A stretch of 64,000 nt of DNA, taken from positions 82,399,959 through 82,463,958 of the forward strand of contig OX439035.1 of the NCBI GenBank assembly GCA_949317995.1, read 5' to 3'. Under the pieces are notes generated by a model that was not told the DNA's origin, searched no databases, and was given only the letters and a program-made list of their open reading frames with translations. Within the stretch, counting starts at the first letter, position 1. Every line of letters starts with the position of its first letter. The stretch comes from Acholoe squamosa. Its lineage: Eukaryota > Annelida > Polychaeta > Phyllodocida > Polynoidae. Below, one piece after another: positions 1 to 11,050 of this stretch. The translations under genes and the position numbers were made by a program.

Positions 1-817
1 TGGCATATCCCCTAAATGTGATAGCTCTAATAGTGATGGAGGGGGGAAAGTAAATTGTGAATTGTAAATTGCCAAGCAGGCGACCATTGGGCTGGGAGGT
101 GGTATTGGCCTCATCAGATAAAAGCAATGTGTTGTCGAATCCAGCCTTTTCAATTTCGCCACCGATAGCTGCCGCAGCCAAGTCGGTCCAATTTCACCCC
201 ACCGTCACCCCGCTACTCCACCCCAACAACTACCCCCTCCCCGGCCCTCTTCCAGCAGATCCACCCTACAACCCTGCCCAACCCATCCCCACACTCTCAA
301 CCACATCACTTCCTCCATCAGCTGACCGACCCACTCATACTGAGCAGTTCTCGACACAGGAGCACTCCAATGGGCCAAAGAAGAGCTGCTTATTGCAGTG
401 TCCTGCTTTATGCAGGAGCAGCTCGCCGACTGGAACGTTTCGTTTTGCCACTAAGCCTGGGGGCTTCCGCTGCCAAGGGCTCTAAAGGGAAGATCTGGAA
501 CTGATGCAGAGCCCTGCTGGCATTAGCGATGGCAAACAAAAAAAAACTATCATGTTACTGTGATCTTAACTGGTCCCAGCAGAATAGTATTTAACTATAG
601 GTCCTCCATGGGGTAGGGCTTTATTCTGTGGGAGCCAAGTGTGTTTTTTAGGGGGGCAAAATGGCTGCCTAAAAATGAGACCAGTTACAGACATATTCAG
701 ACCAGGTAGTGGCTCTTACTGGGATAACACATGTGGACTAGGGAGGAGAGCCTCTCCTAAATCCAGTATCAATATGCCCACAGGGGTCAGACTCCATGCG
801 AGTGTACGTAAGTGAAA

Positions 818-848
818 TCGTCGCCTCAGTGCAAGAAGGTTGTAACTG
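818..848 (+). repeat. Solo terminal-inverted-repeat copy, CGCCTCAGTGCAA family
   Basis: About 31 bases match the ends of the complete element at 45653-45900. The shared core is CGCCTCAGTGCAA followed by AAGGTTGTAACTG. The opposite end is not recognisable nearby, so this is a fragment or an end-only remnant. Confidence 0.5.
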
Positions 849-2061
849 CCTGTGGGTCAACAAGGTGTGGATAACTAACATTGATTCTGCTTTTACATAA
901 TCTGTAGGCAACATGATATATGTGTGTATATTGACTGCCAATATCTGTGTTCATATACAATATGTATGTGGTATCCCTCCCAGGGGCTCTCAAACGCTAG
1001 CCTTCTGACCTGCGAGCCAGCTGCTCAGAACAACTTGGCGGCGTTGACTTTCACCTTGTTTTGGAGCGGCATGAATATGTAATGGGTCAGTGCGACTGAA
1101 TGAATCTGCCCTGCCTCTACGTAGTCAGGTCTGATAAGAGGCCTAGTCCCTTACCGTGAACTAGTATAGCAACTACCAAAACAGTAACATAATTCCCCAC
1201 ATGCCAAGGTCTAATAGACTGACAGAAATCACAGGGTGAGAACACATCGCTTTCGGAGAGCAATTGATTCTGTTGGCAATATCGTAGAACCAAAGGTTTC
1301 TGCAAAACTTGGCAGGTGTGTCATGACAATAAGATTGTCTGTTTCAGAATACGAAAATTTTCTGTTACCTTTAATATGTTATACATGTATATGTATTGTG
1401 AGAGTTCACATGAGAACCACTGTAGTTGAGCTTGGATGGGTCCAGCTGACATAATAATCTAACTGTTACTACCGATAGCAAATTGGGATCTATAAGGCGA
1501 CTTTTAGAGCCTAATGAAATATCAATACTATAACGTATTTGACTGGAAATCGTACTGGAAAGACATGTCGCCCAGGTGATTTTTGCGAAACGGGGGTAAT
1601 CACTTCAGTGAATAACACCGAGGATACATTAAGCTAACGTGGAGAATGATTCACATATAATATCGTTCTCTCTTTACCTGCACATAATGCATACAATATA
1701 CATATCGTGCACTCTCACATAAACTCTCACAAAACTATTGCAAGGCTTCAGTCGTCTACATGCGTGAACCGCACCCCCTCCCACCCAACCCCCTCCTATT
1801 TACAATATATTAGCAAGTTGGTATTAGCCCAAAAGCAAATATCTTTTCGTTTATCTGTTCACCGGAGGGCATTTATATGACTGCATATCTCCATGGCACC
1901 ACAGAATTAACCTATTCCCCGCCCAGGTGACGACTAGACTTGACCGACCCCTCATGCCTTTGGCCACCTTAATCGCCATGGCAACCGTGAGAGCTGGTGC
2001 GTATGTGGCGCAGCGAGGGCCTTCTTGTTATAGCCTGGGCACTGCCTCGGCTGCCTGGGCT

Positions 2062-2129
2062 CGGCTGCTGCCGCTACTGCTGCTGCTGTCGCTGCCACTG
2101 CTGCTGTTGCTGCTGCCATTGCTGCTGCG
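2062..2129 (+). repeat. Interrupted CTG/CAG triplet tract
   Basis: Roughly 22 imperfect CTG-type triplets with CCG, TTG and CAT interruptions. It encodes poly-Leu on the plus strand and poly-Ala on the minus strand in open frames that show no recognisable protein, so I read it as a simple repeat within the intron. Confidence 0.7.
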
Positions 2130-3292
2130 ACATCGGGTGTGACTGATGCGTTCTGTCTATATATGACGCGCCAATCTACTTCAGGTGGACAGCGAATGGT
2201 TAGCGTCATATGACTGCTACACTCACCATTAGCGTTTTATGAGTCGGAGCCTGGGAGACGCGACTTGAAGGATCTGATTGCTGTAGTTGACGCATCTATA
2301 ATGTTAATGTTAATTGGGAGATACTATGGTTGTTGTGACTGAAATCCATCATGATATGCGATATCACAGCTCGCTCAGTCCCTGTTACTGCATTTAGACC
2401 AAATTTAGTACAGTATCTCACTGATTCTCAGAGGAATCCGTCAAGTGAGTGTAAAGCTATATAGACATCGCACTAGCGTGTATATTATGTGTACCAGTAA
2501 ATACTCAAGCTTTCTCTCTCTTTTCTTTTTTTAAAGTTCCCTGTATCTTATGCCATTTCTGGAACTGAGGAGGGGGAGAAGAGAAAATTTATATTTTACA
2601 GATACACATGTACTACCAAGTCGAACATTACCTGAAAGTTGGTTAGGCTGGGTATGTAAGTCACTTGATGAAAGGTTCTCCAGACTCTCCATTTTTTCAA
2701 TCGTCTATTGCCGTTTGTGGTAAAAAAAAAAAATGAGTGGGTGGGATTGACAGTGGGTAGATTGGTCGGTAATGAGAGCCGAAGAGTAGTATTTTTTATT
2801 ATGGCGGCGCCGCACTAATGTGTAGCAGCAGCATGTTGCCCCGAGCAGACGACATTCGACATTGGAGATGGAGCTCCATCACATGCTATCATTAGTCCAT
2901 ACTACGCAACCTGCTGCCAACGCTATATTTGGCCACAAGCTCAAGTGAACAGGCAAACCACTTGAAAGAGCTCTAGTGGACTTGGAGTGTTAGTGTTGAT
3001 TAATGGCACTTAAATATTCAGACTACGTTTGTATTGCTGGAAGTAGAGTTTGTGTTGAGGATTTGGCATTACTGGAATTGATCTCATAAACTTCAATGTA
3101 ATGAAAATCGATAATTCAAACCACCTTCAGAGCAGTGGCAATACCTAAAAACAAACCAGTAAGTGGTGTTCTTGGAAACATGGGTCTCTCAGAGGGCTGC
3201 CCAAAAAGATATGAATTCCAGAATTGATTCTTTGATCGATCGATTTGAATTTGACTGAATGCTTGGTTGGTTAGCCCCAACAGACGTTCACC

Positions 3293-3500
3293 TAACCCCC
3301 CCCCCTCCCTGCTGCTAAGGCATTTCTAGCAGCACTATATCATATGTAGCTAACGGAAGGGTGGGGGGGGGGGGTGGAGCCCGTTACTGTTATAGAGGGC
3401 CTATTGTGGTCTCTTCCTCTACCCCCTCCCCGCCACCCCCATGCGGCCTAGCCCTACATCTATGATAAAGATCTAATACCCCCACCCCCTTGCCATCGCC
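3293..3500. repeat. C-tract and G-tract rich low-complexity block
   Basis: A run of C at about 3297, a run of G at about 3363 and further CCCC-rich pieces to 3500 make this a low-complexity block. A C-tract opposite a G-tract suggests a foldback remnant of one of the C-rich MITEs found elsewhere (for example 17722-17863), but the ends cannot be defined. Confidence 0.4.
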
Positions 3501-4280
3501 CTTCAACAACCACCGTAGGGCTTAATATAGAGAAATGACAACGTGGCGATCATGACGTGACTTAGCTCTGGTGGTTGCAATACTTAGAGAAGTGCCCTGA
3601 CAAACCTGTTTAAGTTTGAGTTGTCTTGATGCATACAATGCCAGTATCCCGCATTGCAAATTCAAAAAGGGGAATAGCGACGCCGACTACATACTGTGAT
3701 ATTTAGGTATAATATATGTCAATGTAGTATTTCCTCTGCGTTGGTCAGAGAGCCAGATTATATAATAACCGTCGGTTTGCCGTGGTTTTAACAAGCATAT
3801 AATCCCCATTTCGGGACATTGGTTCTTGTGCGATTATGTCGCAGCCGGGTAGGTGGCGGGGCACCATAAGAACTGTATTGTCACTAGATTTATTTCATTA
3901 TGTGGCGTGTAACTTAATCCCACAAATAAGCCAAATTCACACCAGGAACAAAGCTTAAACTAATTCTACGATACACCGCATTATTTGACTGTTAAGTCGC
4001 ATAACATGAAAGCTACACCAGCTTATTGCTTTTGTAGTCAAAGTACTAATTCGCCAATCCCATATACTACTTACATCGCTGTCCCGTTGAAATCAATAGT
4101 CACACCAGAACATATATGGTAAAAGGGTGGAACTTGACTAGCGCAATTCAATGTAAATTAGGTAACCTTGATTATCAATAGAGTCTAAATGTAGACCCTG
4201 GACATGGTACTGATTACATAATGCTGGAAAAGAGACATGGTTACATCACAGTGTTACCTGAAAAGGGGAGGTGCTGTCAC

Positions 4281-4339
4281 TCAGTAGGTGGAAATGACAC
4301 ATGCACACAGGTGTGCTGCAGTGTGCGCCCACCTACTGA
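4281..4339. repeat. Short inverted repeat
   Basis: Perfect 11-base arms, TCAGTAGGTGG at 4281-4291 and its complement at 4329-4339, enclose a 37-base loop containing further partly self-complementary CACAC/GTGTG sequence. It could be a small foldback repeat; no coding or RNA-gene identity is evident. Confidence 0.45.
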
Positions 4340-4686
4340 CAATGGCTCTACACGCTCATATTGATCCTACCAGTTTTATATACAACATCTTTTAACCTTT
4401 GGCTGCTGGTTGAGAACACACTGAGGGGTATAACAAATGGGATACATTACCCTGTGATGTCGACTGGCCAGTCCTGGGGCTGAACCATATGGAGAGAAGT
4501 GCCCAGGTTTGACTGCTTGCTGGTGGGGGGCAATAGACAAGCTGTGCATGTCGGTGTATACACATCTCATTTGGGCTGTGTTCAGCTGGGCTGGGTAGCT
4601 GCTGTTGTGGTTTGCTAGTCTTGTACATCTTTTAGAACATATCATCCAGCTGCATGAGCATAATCCACAACAGCAGCTAGACGATG

Positions 4687-4826
4687 GAGGTCGATCACTG
4701 CCTTTATTTACATCATGAAGGGCTCCCTCCTCAGGGTGGGGTATCCCTGTGCTGCTGGGCAGGAGCAGCATTAGAGCGCCTGGAGGCTGATGTGATGAAA
4801 TACAATCCAGCTTGGTGATCGACCTC
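4687..4826. repeat. Imperfect foldback, 12-base perfect arm ends
   Basis: GAGGTCGATCAC at 4687-4698 is exactly complementary to 4815-4826. The inside shows partial complementarity (CATCA...CTCC). It resembles a degenerate foldback repeat in the CaV1 intron. Confidence 0.4.
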
Positions 4827-4981
4827 AGGGTTGACATGAGACACACAGGTAGGAAAGCATATGGAGCAGCACGCACTACACACATGAAGCAATAAATATT
4901 CCAACACATCATCTATGGCACAACACATGCTGTTCGCCTGCCTTTATGCTCATGTATATAGATTTTTTTTTTTCATTTGTG

Positions 4982-4992
4982 AAAAAGGATAT
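4982..4992 (-). other. U12-type AT-AC 5' splice site of CaV1 intron 1
   Basis: Read on the minus strand, the coding sequence GAA TGG AA is followed directly by ATATCCTTTTT, the consensus for an AT-AC U12-type donor. No GT donor lies close to the point where similarity to calcium channels ends. Vertebrate voltage-gated Na+ and Ca2+ channel alpha genes are known to carry U12-type introns, and this position, just before the first transmembrane helix of domain I, corresponds to one of them. The matching AC acceptor is outside the window. Confidence 0.8.
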
Positions 4993-5453
4993 TTCCATTC
5001 GACAATATTTATACACAGTTTCCGCACTGGATTTTTTAGGGTGAGGCAGAAGAGGGCCCGTGGTGGGCGGGGGTTGAGGTTTTGGTTACGGGGGTTGGTC
5101 CGTCGTTTTTGGGCTGCTGCAGCCATGGTGTTGGCAACTCCTGTAGCTGCTAGAGCTGTGTTCCAAGCCGAACTAAGCGGTCTTTCTGGACTGCCCTTCT
5201 CCGCCGGGAGAGCGCCAGTTGGACCGGCAACAGTCCCGTCCTTGGTCGGTGTACCAGGGCTCTGAGGCCCGTGAACCGGGGTCGACGGGTCGTCGTAGTC
5301 GGGCGCTGGTAGATCGGACTCCTCTGGATCCCTGTCGTAGGGCTTGGTCCTGGACGGCCGAGGGTAAGCTGAAGTTGATTCGTGGCTAGTGCTGTAGCCG
5401 CCACCACTGGCCACCCGCTCATTGTTGCCCGATCCTGCAAAAGTCGAAGACAT
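4993..5453 (-). CDS. CACNA1: L-type voltage-gated calcium channel alpha-1 subunit (CaV1), first coding exon
   Basis: This encodes the cytoplasmic N-terminus of the pore-forming subunit of an L-type Ca2+ channel, which opens on depolarisation and lets Ca2+ in at the plasma membrane. The exon gives 153 codons plus two bases. Residues 1-90 are a disordered Ser/Pro/Asp-rich tail. Residues 95-111 ([17 protein letters not shown]) resemble the NSCaTE calmodulin-binding motif of CaV1.2/1.3 (W97, then L101). Residues 131-154 contain [12 protein letters not shown] and CINIVEWK, which match the CaV1 segment immediately before helix IS1; the CaV2 equivalent differs. The ATG at 5453 is the first in frame. 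An AG at 5433-5434 could serve as an internal acceptor for an alternative 5' exon, but nothing requires it. All remaining exons lie left of the window. The gene is divergent from DCP1, about 7.9 kb away start to start. Confidence 0.92.
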
Positions 5454-5760
5454 GATGTCAGGTCTAAAACGACTAAGGTGAAATGCTTCAAGAGGGTTTG
5501 GGATTCCCTGCTCATGGAGCAGCTACATGCTGCTGTGTGATGATCTAGTGGCGGAGGTGGAGGAGAAGTAGGCGCGGAGGCGGCGGCTGCCGTGTATGCA
5601 CACCGACCATTGAGATGGGTGACTGGAGTGTGTGCTAGCAGTGGTGGTAGTGAGCAGGAGCAGCTAGGGTCCACAGCACGACTGCTGACGGCCCTGCCCC
5701 CCGCCGCTGCTGCCGCTGCAGCCGCTGCCTGCCACTGCTGCCTCACACGCCCATTCCATC
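5454..5760 (-). promoter_or_regulatory. Likely CaV1 5' UTR and promoter-proximal region
   Basis: The sequence just upstream of the CaV1 start is GC-rich, with GCAGC/GCCGC triplets at 5700-5730. It is open in several frames without resembling a protein. That fits a 5' UTR or CpG-rich promoter. The transcription start cannot be placed from sequence alone. Confidence 0.4.
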
Positions 5761-7429
5761 ATTTATTATGCACTGCCATGTTTGGAGAGCCCCGGCAGCT
5801 ACAAACCAGCATATCAGATGTCTACATCAACCCCTCGCTAATCTCAGATCAAACCCGATGAGAACCCCCCTTCCATTGCAATTACCTAGTACAGAATCTG
5901 CATTCTATGCTACACTTTCCCATCTTACCTGAATATTGGGAGGCCATTCTGATAGGTCTGTGTTGTTGTTGACACTGACAGAATCCCTAGGTGGGTAGGG
6001 TACTATCCACTGTCACTGTCAAGCCTCGTCCATTTTTCTCATCTTATTCCCGATGTAACATGTCAATTCCGAATGAGACGACAGATATGTTCATTTATTC
6101 CTGGCATGCACTACCTCCAACCTATTGGGTGGTCTAATAGCGGAGTGTGCTTCATTTCTTACCGGCTCGCTCATCCCAACATGTTATCCACAACATTTCC
6201 CGGATTCACTGCTCTCAGTGATTTTCCCTGTGAAATTTTAGAATATTCTGATCAAGGCAGATGATCCCGCGAAGTTTGAACTACTGATTTCGCCCATGAA
6301 AATTTCCCTATAGCATCATGTCTAAACTGTCATGATATTACAGTATTGTTTCCGAGTTTTTGCTGAAGTTCTGTCAAATTTTTATTTTTCTCGATCTAAA
6401 TATACTGGAATTTTATCCAATCAGACGGCAGTATAGTCACGAACCGCCTGTCACGAGCCACGCACTTGTCAATTGGTATGGTAAGCTGATGATGCAGATT
6501 CTGTACTGATCGACAAAGTCGATTGCACTTTGGCGCCACCTTTTGAAAGGGGTAGAAATTAAACACCTGACTGCACTCCAACCTGGCTAGGCCATCTGCC
6601 TTTCCCTGTTACTTAGTGTAGACCCCACGGACTTGGTAAATGCCTGTGAAATACAAACCTTTAGGGATTGGTAATTATTTATCAACAAGGGGCGGTCGCG
6701 CAAATTTTACACCCCCCCCATGACGGCAGTCAACATTTTTTGTGCTCCTCGTGCTGGAGGCACAGAGAATTATCCAGAATTTTCACGCCCCTCTTTGTTC
6801 TATAAAGATGAAAATTTGACAATATTTGACCCCACTCCTCTCCCTTCATTTTTTAATGCTGAAGGTAGGCTACGGAAAATCTATCCTGTCATGGTGGGCA
6901 TGACCCCCTCCCCCGTTACGTTGTTATTTATGAAATATATTAAAGAAGGCATGTCCATGCGGCTTATTGGCTAGGACTAAAAAGCATGCAGAGAACTAAT
7001 TTCATATCCAACACAGATAGACTGTTTATAGGCCTACATGCAAACAGAAGATTGGATGGTAAGCAGGGAATGTACATGTATGTATGTAGTATTACCTACT
7101 GGGTTTCATTAAGGCCTAATTGAGGCCCCGCCCTATCACATACCACATCATTATGTAACTACAATGTAGGCCTACTTGGATATTAGAGCAAAACATGCTA
7201 CATGTATTTATTAAAGATAGACAGTGATTACAAAAGGATGTGATGGACAATTTTCCGATGAGGGCGTATGTCCTGTGCATGTGTTTCCCTGGAAAAAGGG
7301 CACCCCTATCCACCCACACTTTTCTTTTATCTATGGACATACATAGAAAGGCCTATCTAAATATTTTAACTATTTTACCACTTCATCGCGGTCAAGCAGG
7401 TTACAACCACACAGGCCTCGTCTGCCAAC

Positions 7430-7960
7430 CCTCACGGGGTGGCCAACTACAGTTTACCACTAATGGGAGTAATGGCCTTAGCGTGTTCCTTAGTGGGCCG
7501 ACCCCTGCTGAAGCTGATACCTTGCGAGATAAGGACTGATAACAGTAGGCTGATGGGTAGCCCCCCCCCTACCAGGTGTTACGTAATGCACCCTGAAAAG
7601 TCGGCACTGAATAAAAGGAATTTTCTCATTGGTCAACAATGTATCCTGCTAGGTCGGAATAGGAGTCAATTGTCCTGGAATCTATGCCTGGTCTAATAGG
7701 CTCGACCCCCAAGAAAGCATTTCAGTCAGTGGTCAGTCGGGAGAAGTTTTGAGAAGATCAGGGATAAGAGATAAGATAAGGGTCCAATACGGACTTAGCA
7801 GGATCATTTATTAGCCAATGAGATAACCCCAACGATTCACTGCGGTCCTCTCGGGGGCCGACTGGTACCCATCTGATAGGTCTTATCAGTAGAATTCGCT
7901 GGTAACAAGCTCCAGTAATGGCGGCGCCCATGGGGCGACCTGCTAAGTCGGAATAGAGGC
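7430..7960. repeat. Diverged copies of the 'GAGATAAGGACTGATA' short repeat
   Basis: Pieces such as GAGATAAGGACTGATA (7526 and again near 9920), CCAATGAGATAAC (7817) and CACTGATC-type blocks recur here, at 9540-10030, in the tandem at 10700-11050, at 14990-15070 and at 23170-23270, in both orientations. This suggests one non-autonomous repeat family concentrated in this spacer. Boundaries are unclear. Confidence 0.4.
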
Positions 7961-8279
7961 CTCCTACTTCTGACCCCTGGTTTACAAATCTCTCTATTTT
8001 TCATAAAGGAGTTATTTCTTTCACTCAATTGGCAGTATTTTTCTACATATCCTAAGGTTTAAAAATTCCTGATTTATTTTCGATTTTTCTGTTTATTTTC
8101 CATCTAATCTTTCAATGATTTTGTGATTTTGAGAAATTTCTCTCTTCTTTTCTATGATCCATATGTTTAGAGCCCCACTGCCCATTCCCACATCAGAAGG
8201 GGGTTTCAGAAACGACTGACAACTGACTGGTTTGAGTGTTCCTTGACCTCAAGAATGTGGTTGACACTATCAATCAACG

Positions 8280-8908
8280 ATAATTGCCGGAGAGATTTGA
8301 ACAGATTACAGGTTGTGACCAAGGCAGTGTAAACTGGTTTAGAAGCTATCACACGGAACGGGTGCAGACCGCTCTCTTCAACGGATTGTCAGCCATGCAC
8401 TACACCGATAATCTCTTTGGCTAAAAACTAAGGCATATGTGGCTGGCCTTGTTAGTCATAGTACAATGTATATGTTTTTTTTCTTTTTGTTTCTGGTATG
8501 AAGACTCAATCACCATTGTCATCCAGCATGCAGATTATTTCATGTCTGCTGGTGACTTTGCTATCTTGGTAAGGGGACAGACCATAAATTAAAAACAAAA
8601 ACGTCTCGGATCGGCCCTGTTTTGCTAGGGTCGATTGGGGGACTGTAAACAAACTTTTTTTTATTTGGCCTTACCACTGGTAACCAGCTTTAGCAATTGC
8701 CGACCCATTGCCAACGTCTAAAACATTTGGGAAACCTTCGAAGGTATGCATCAATGCCGATCTAGCTATAAGGATATTCAAGCAACTGATAATTCCAAGC
8801 ATGGTCTGTGGCGATTTTGTACTTGACAGCGGCTCAATGTTAGACATCGATAAGATGCAAACAATGCAGAAGCATTTCTTAATAATTCTAACCTGCTTGC
8901 CTATATAA
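8280..8908 (+). mobile_element. Degraded non-LTR retrotransposon (reverse transcriptase) relic
   Basis: At about 8329-8395 a short frame reads VNWFRSYHTERVQ then a FNGLS block, the WF-SYL-R-Q-V-NG-S pattern of LINE reverse transcriptases. At 8750-8905 another frame reads LAIRIFKQLIIPSMV, the pattern found downstream of the catalytic domain in LINE ORF2 proteins. Between them, HADYF may be a decayed form of the catalytic Y-A-D-D box. Frames are interrupted and both ends are missing, so this is a dead fragment. Confidence 0.55.
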
Positions 8909-10062
8909 CAGAGACCCCAGTCTCAGTGGGAAATCAGTGGGCTATTGTTTGTGAACCTTTCTAACGAGGTAACCACTACTCTAGTAGGCCTAGCACCTCC
9001 TTTCTATTCCTCCCCAAATCCTCTCGGGTGTAGGCGAAGTCCAAGACGGGTAGCCTATACATGTACATGAAGCATAAAGGGCCATAATACGTGACACAAA
9101 TTTGGCCACTTTTTTATCCCCACCCTCCTGCCTTGTGACATGTTGAAGCAAAATGACCAACCCCTCCCTAATTATGTAACACTACTGGGAATACTACTTG
9201 TTAATTTATAATATACCCCCCCTCCGGGTACACCCCCCCCTTCATATTTTGACAGTGAACAAATGAAGATGCTTCCAATGCTTGTAAATAGGTATGTAAT
9301 TGACATGTAATGCATTTACCATTTTTGTTATATGTAACATTTGGATAGATTCCCCCAAAGTCACAAAGTACAACAAACTTCATGACCCCCCCCCTCCCCT
9401 ATGGTGTTACGTAATATTTGAAAGGCACCAAATAGGATACCTCAGAGACCCATGTCACCTTAGCATAGTTGCCATTTCCATATACTACTTAGTATTCATA
9501 AAGGAGTAGGCCCATGTTACATGAAGCATATTCCTAAACCGAGGTAGCGGATTGTCCAATGAGCGCCGTCATTGCTGAAGCCTGTTCCCAGTGGTTGTTA
9601 TTGATAAAAGATGAGTACCCCAAGAGGAATGCCCCCAAGAGGAATGCAGTGAATAGATGGTATTATTTCATTGGCTGATAACCAGCTAAGTCCGTATAAG
9701 GATGGTATTGACCTATACCCATTGATTCCACCATTTTGAATTTCGCTGGGTGTAATGAAACTCACTGATAAAACATTGTGGGTCCTTGGATAACACCTAC
9801 TTCCAGGGACCTGGTCCCCATCATATCAGCTGGTACCATGTGCATATATGATATCGCTAAAATGAGCCCCAGTTCTGCATTGTCAAGTGGGCTCATCCAT
9901 TGCCGAAGCTGGCACTGGTGAGATAAGGACTGATAGCAGCCATCACAATGGACACCGGTTGTATCCTACAAATCAGAAGTAAATTGAGGGAATTTCATTG
10001 GTCCGAAATCTACCCCTCCTTCGTTTGTACCACTGCGGGATCGATGCGATATGCCCGCAGGT

Positions 10063-10396
10063 GGCTACTAACCATGGGCGTGTACTAGTGACCAAGTTAA
10101 GTCTGTGTAGGTGTTCCATATATACTAAGAGAGGGTTGGCCACTCAGGGCCTTTGCTGCCCTCTGGCAGATACCCTTTGAACTATTTCCTATACATATAG
10201 CCATGGGTGACAGAGGTGAGGGGGGACTTTGGCAAAGTCCCCCCTCACCTCTGTCACCAATGGCTATGCATAGGAATAGAGCTGCCAGAGGGCAGCATCA
10301 GTCATAGAGTGTCACACCCTCTCCTTAGTATATAGATAACAACTACACAGATCCAACGTGGTAACTAGTACATGCCCATGCTACTAACTGACCTTG
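10063..10396. mobile_element. Foldback element with about 165-bp inverted arms
   Basis: The centre is a perfect 25-bp inverted repeat (10206-10230 against 10234-10258) with a 3-base loop. Complementarity continues outward with mismatches: TGCCCTCTGGCAG on the left pairs with CTGCCAGAGGGCA on the right, followed by TATACTAAG/CTTAGTATA and GTACTAG/CTAGTAC. Total arm length is about 165 bp. It could be a foldback transposon or an inverted duplication of a MITE. Confidence 0.7.
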
Positions 10397-10477
10397 TGAC
10401 ATCACAAGTTCTCCTAGAGCTAACACGTGACCAGAATATCATTAACATACATTATCATGTGCAAATCACTCTCAAAG

Positions 10478-10559
10478 CATTGGCATCCTGCTAAATCTTG
10501 GTATAGGGGAGTGTGCGGGATTCACTCTCCTATACCAATCTTTAGAAGGCTGCCAATGA
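10478..10559. repeat. Hairpin repeat with about 36-bp arms
   Basis: CATTGGCA...CTTGGTATAGGGGAGTG on the left pairs with CACTCTCCTATACCAA...TGCCAATG on the right, with only a few mismatches and a short loop. It sits just right of the larger foldback and could be a MITE or a small-RNA precursor. Confidence 0.55.
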
Positions 10560-10699
10560 TTGAAGTTGCTAGCTATACCTGCCCTATACCAAGTGAGGGA
10601 GGTGGGGCTGGGGACCAGCCAATACCCCTCCCTTACCCCTATATATAGGGTACGATATTTACCAGTCTCATGCCTCACCCTATAGAAACCAAGCGGGGT

Positions 10700-11050
10700 G
10701 CATTATCAACCAATCAGATAATTTCGTCTATTGACTGCAGATTTTTTCAGGTACATTATAAATATGTATAACAACTGGTGTAGCGGTACCCACCATGTTT
10801 TTATCAGTGGTTAACTCGCCAGGTACCAGACCAATTAAGCAACGGCCGATCCACTGGGCATATAGGGCTGACCGGGATACATTATCAACCAATGAGATAA
10901 CACTCTCCATTCACTGCAGAATTTTTTGGGTACATTATGTAACACCTCGTACCATCATGCGCTGCATCAGTGCTTATCTCGCCAGGTCCCAGATCAAGCA
11001 ATGGTGGACTCACTGGACCTCAAAACTGAGCCCTATAGGGGCCTACCAAG
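10700..11050 (+). repeat. Two-copy tandem repeat, about 179-bp period
   Basis: Two units start with CATTATCAACCAAT at 10701 and 10880. Both then contain CACTGCAGA / GACTGCAGA, GGTACATTAT and a block ending in CACTGG. They belong to the same family as the scattered pieces at 7430-7960 and 9540-10030. Confidence 0.6.

Larger units (their letters stand above)
1..4992 (-). other. CaV1 gene, part of intron 1 (non-coding)
   Basis: This is the stretch downstream, on the minus strand, of the first CaV1 coding exon. I searched it for the next expected exon, the IS1 segment of domain I following the VEWK motif, and found none, so the intron runs past the left edge. It holds one loose copy of a terminal inverted repeat (818-848), one GAGCAGCTC motif (416-424), a CTG-rich tract (2062-2129), C and G homopolymer tracts (about 3293-3500) and two foldback structures (4281-4339 and 4687-4826). 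Nothing else is supported. Open frames at 57-485 and 4376-4912 look like chance. Confidence 0.6.

Noticed and set aside
57..485. 142-codon plus-strand open frame, Pro/Ser-rich
   Set aside because: No recognisable motif, no splice context, and it contains low-complexity Pro/Leu runs. Treated as chance in the CaV1 intron.
1952..2209. Poly-Ala/poly-Leu open frames across the CTG tract
   Set aside because: The open frames come from the triplet repeat itself; nothing outside the tract looks like a protein.
5150..5746. 198-codon minus-strand open frame overlapping the CaV1 exon
   Set aside because: It overlaps the CaV1 frame in another phase and is made of Ala/Ser/Pro runs from GC-rich 5' UTR. 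The CaV1 frame is the one conserved.
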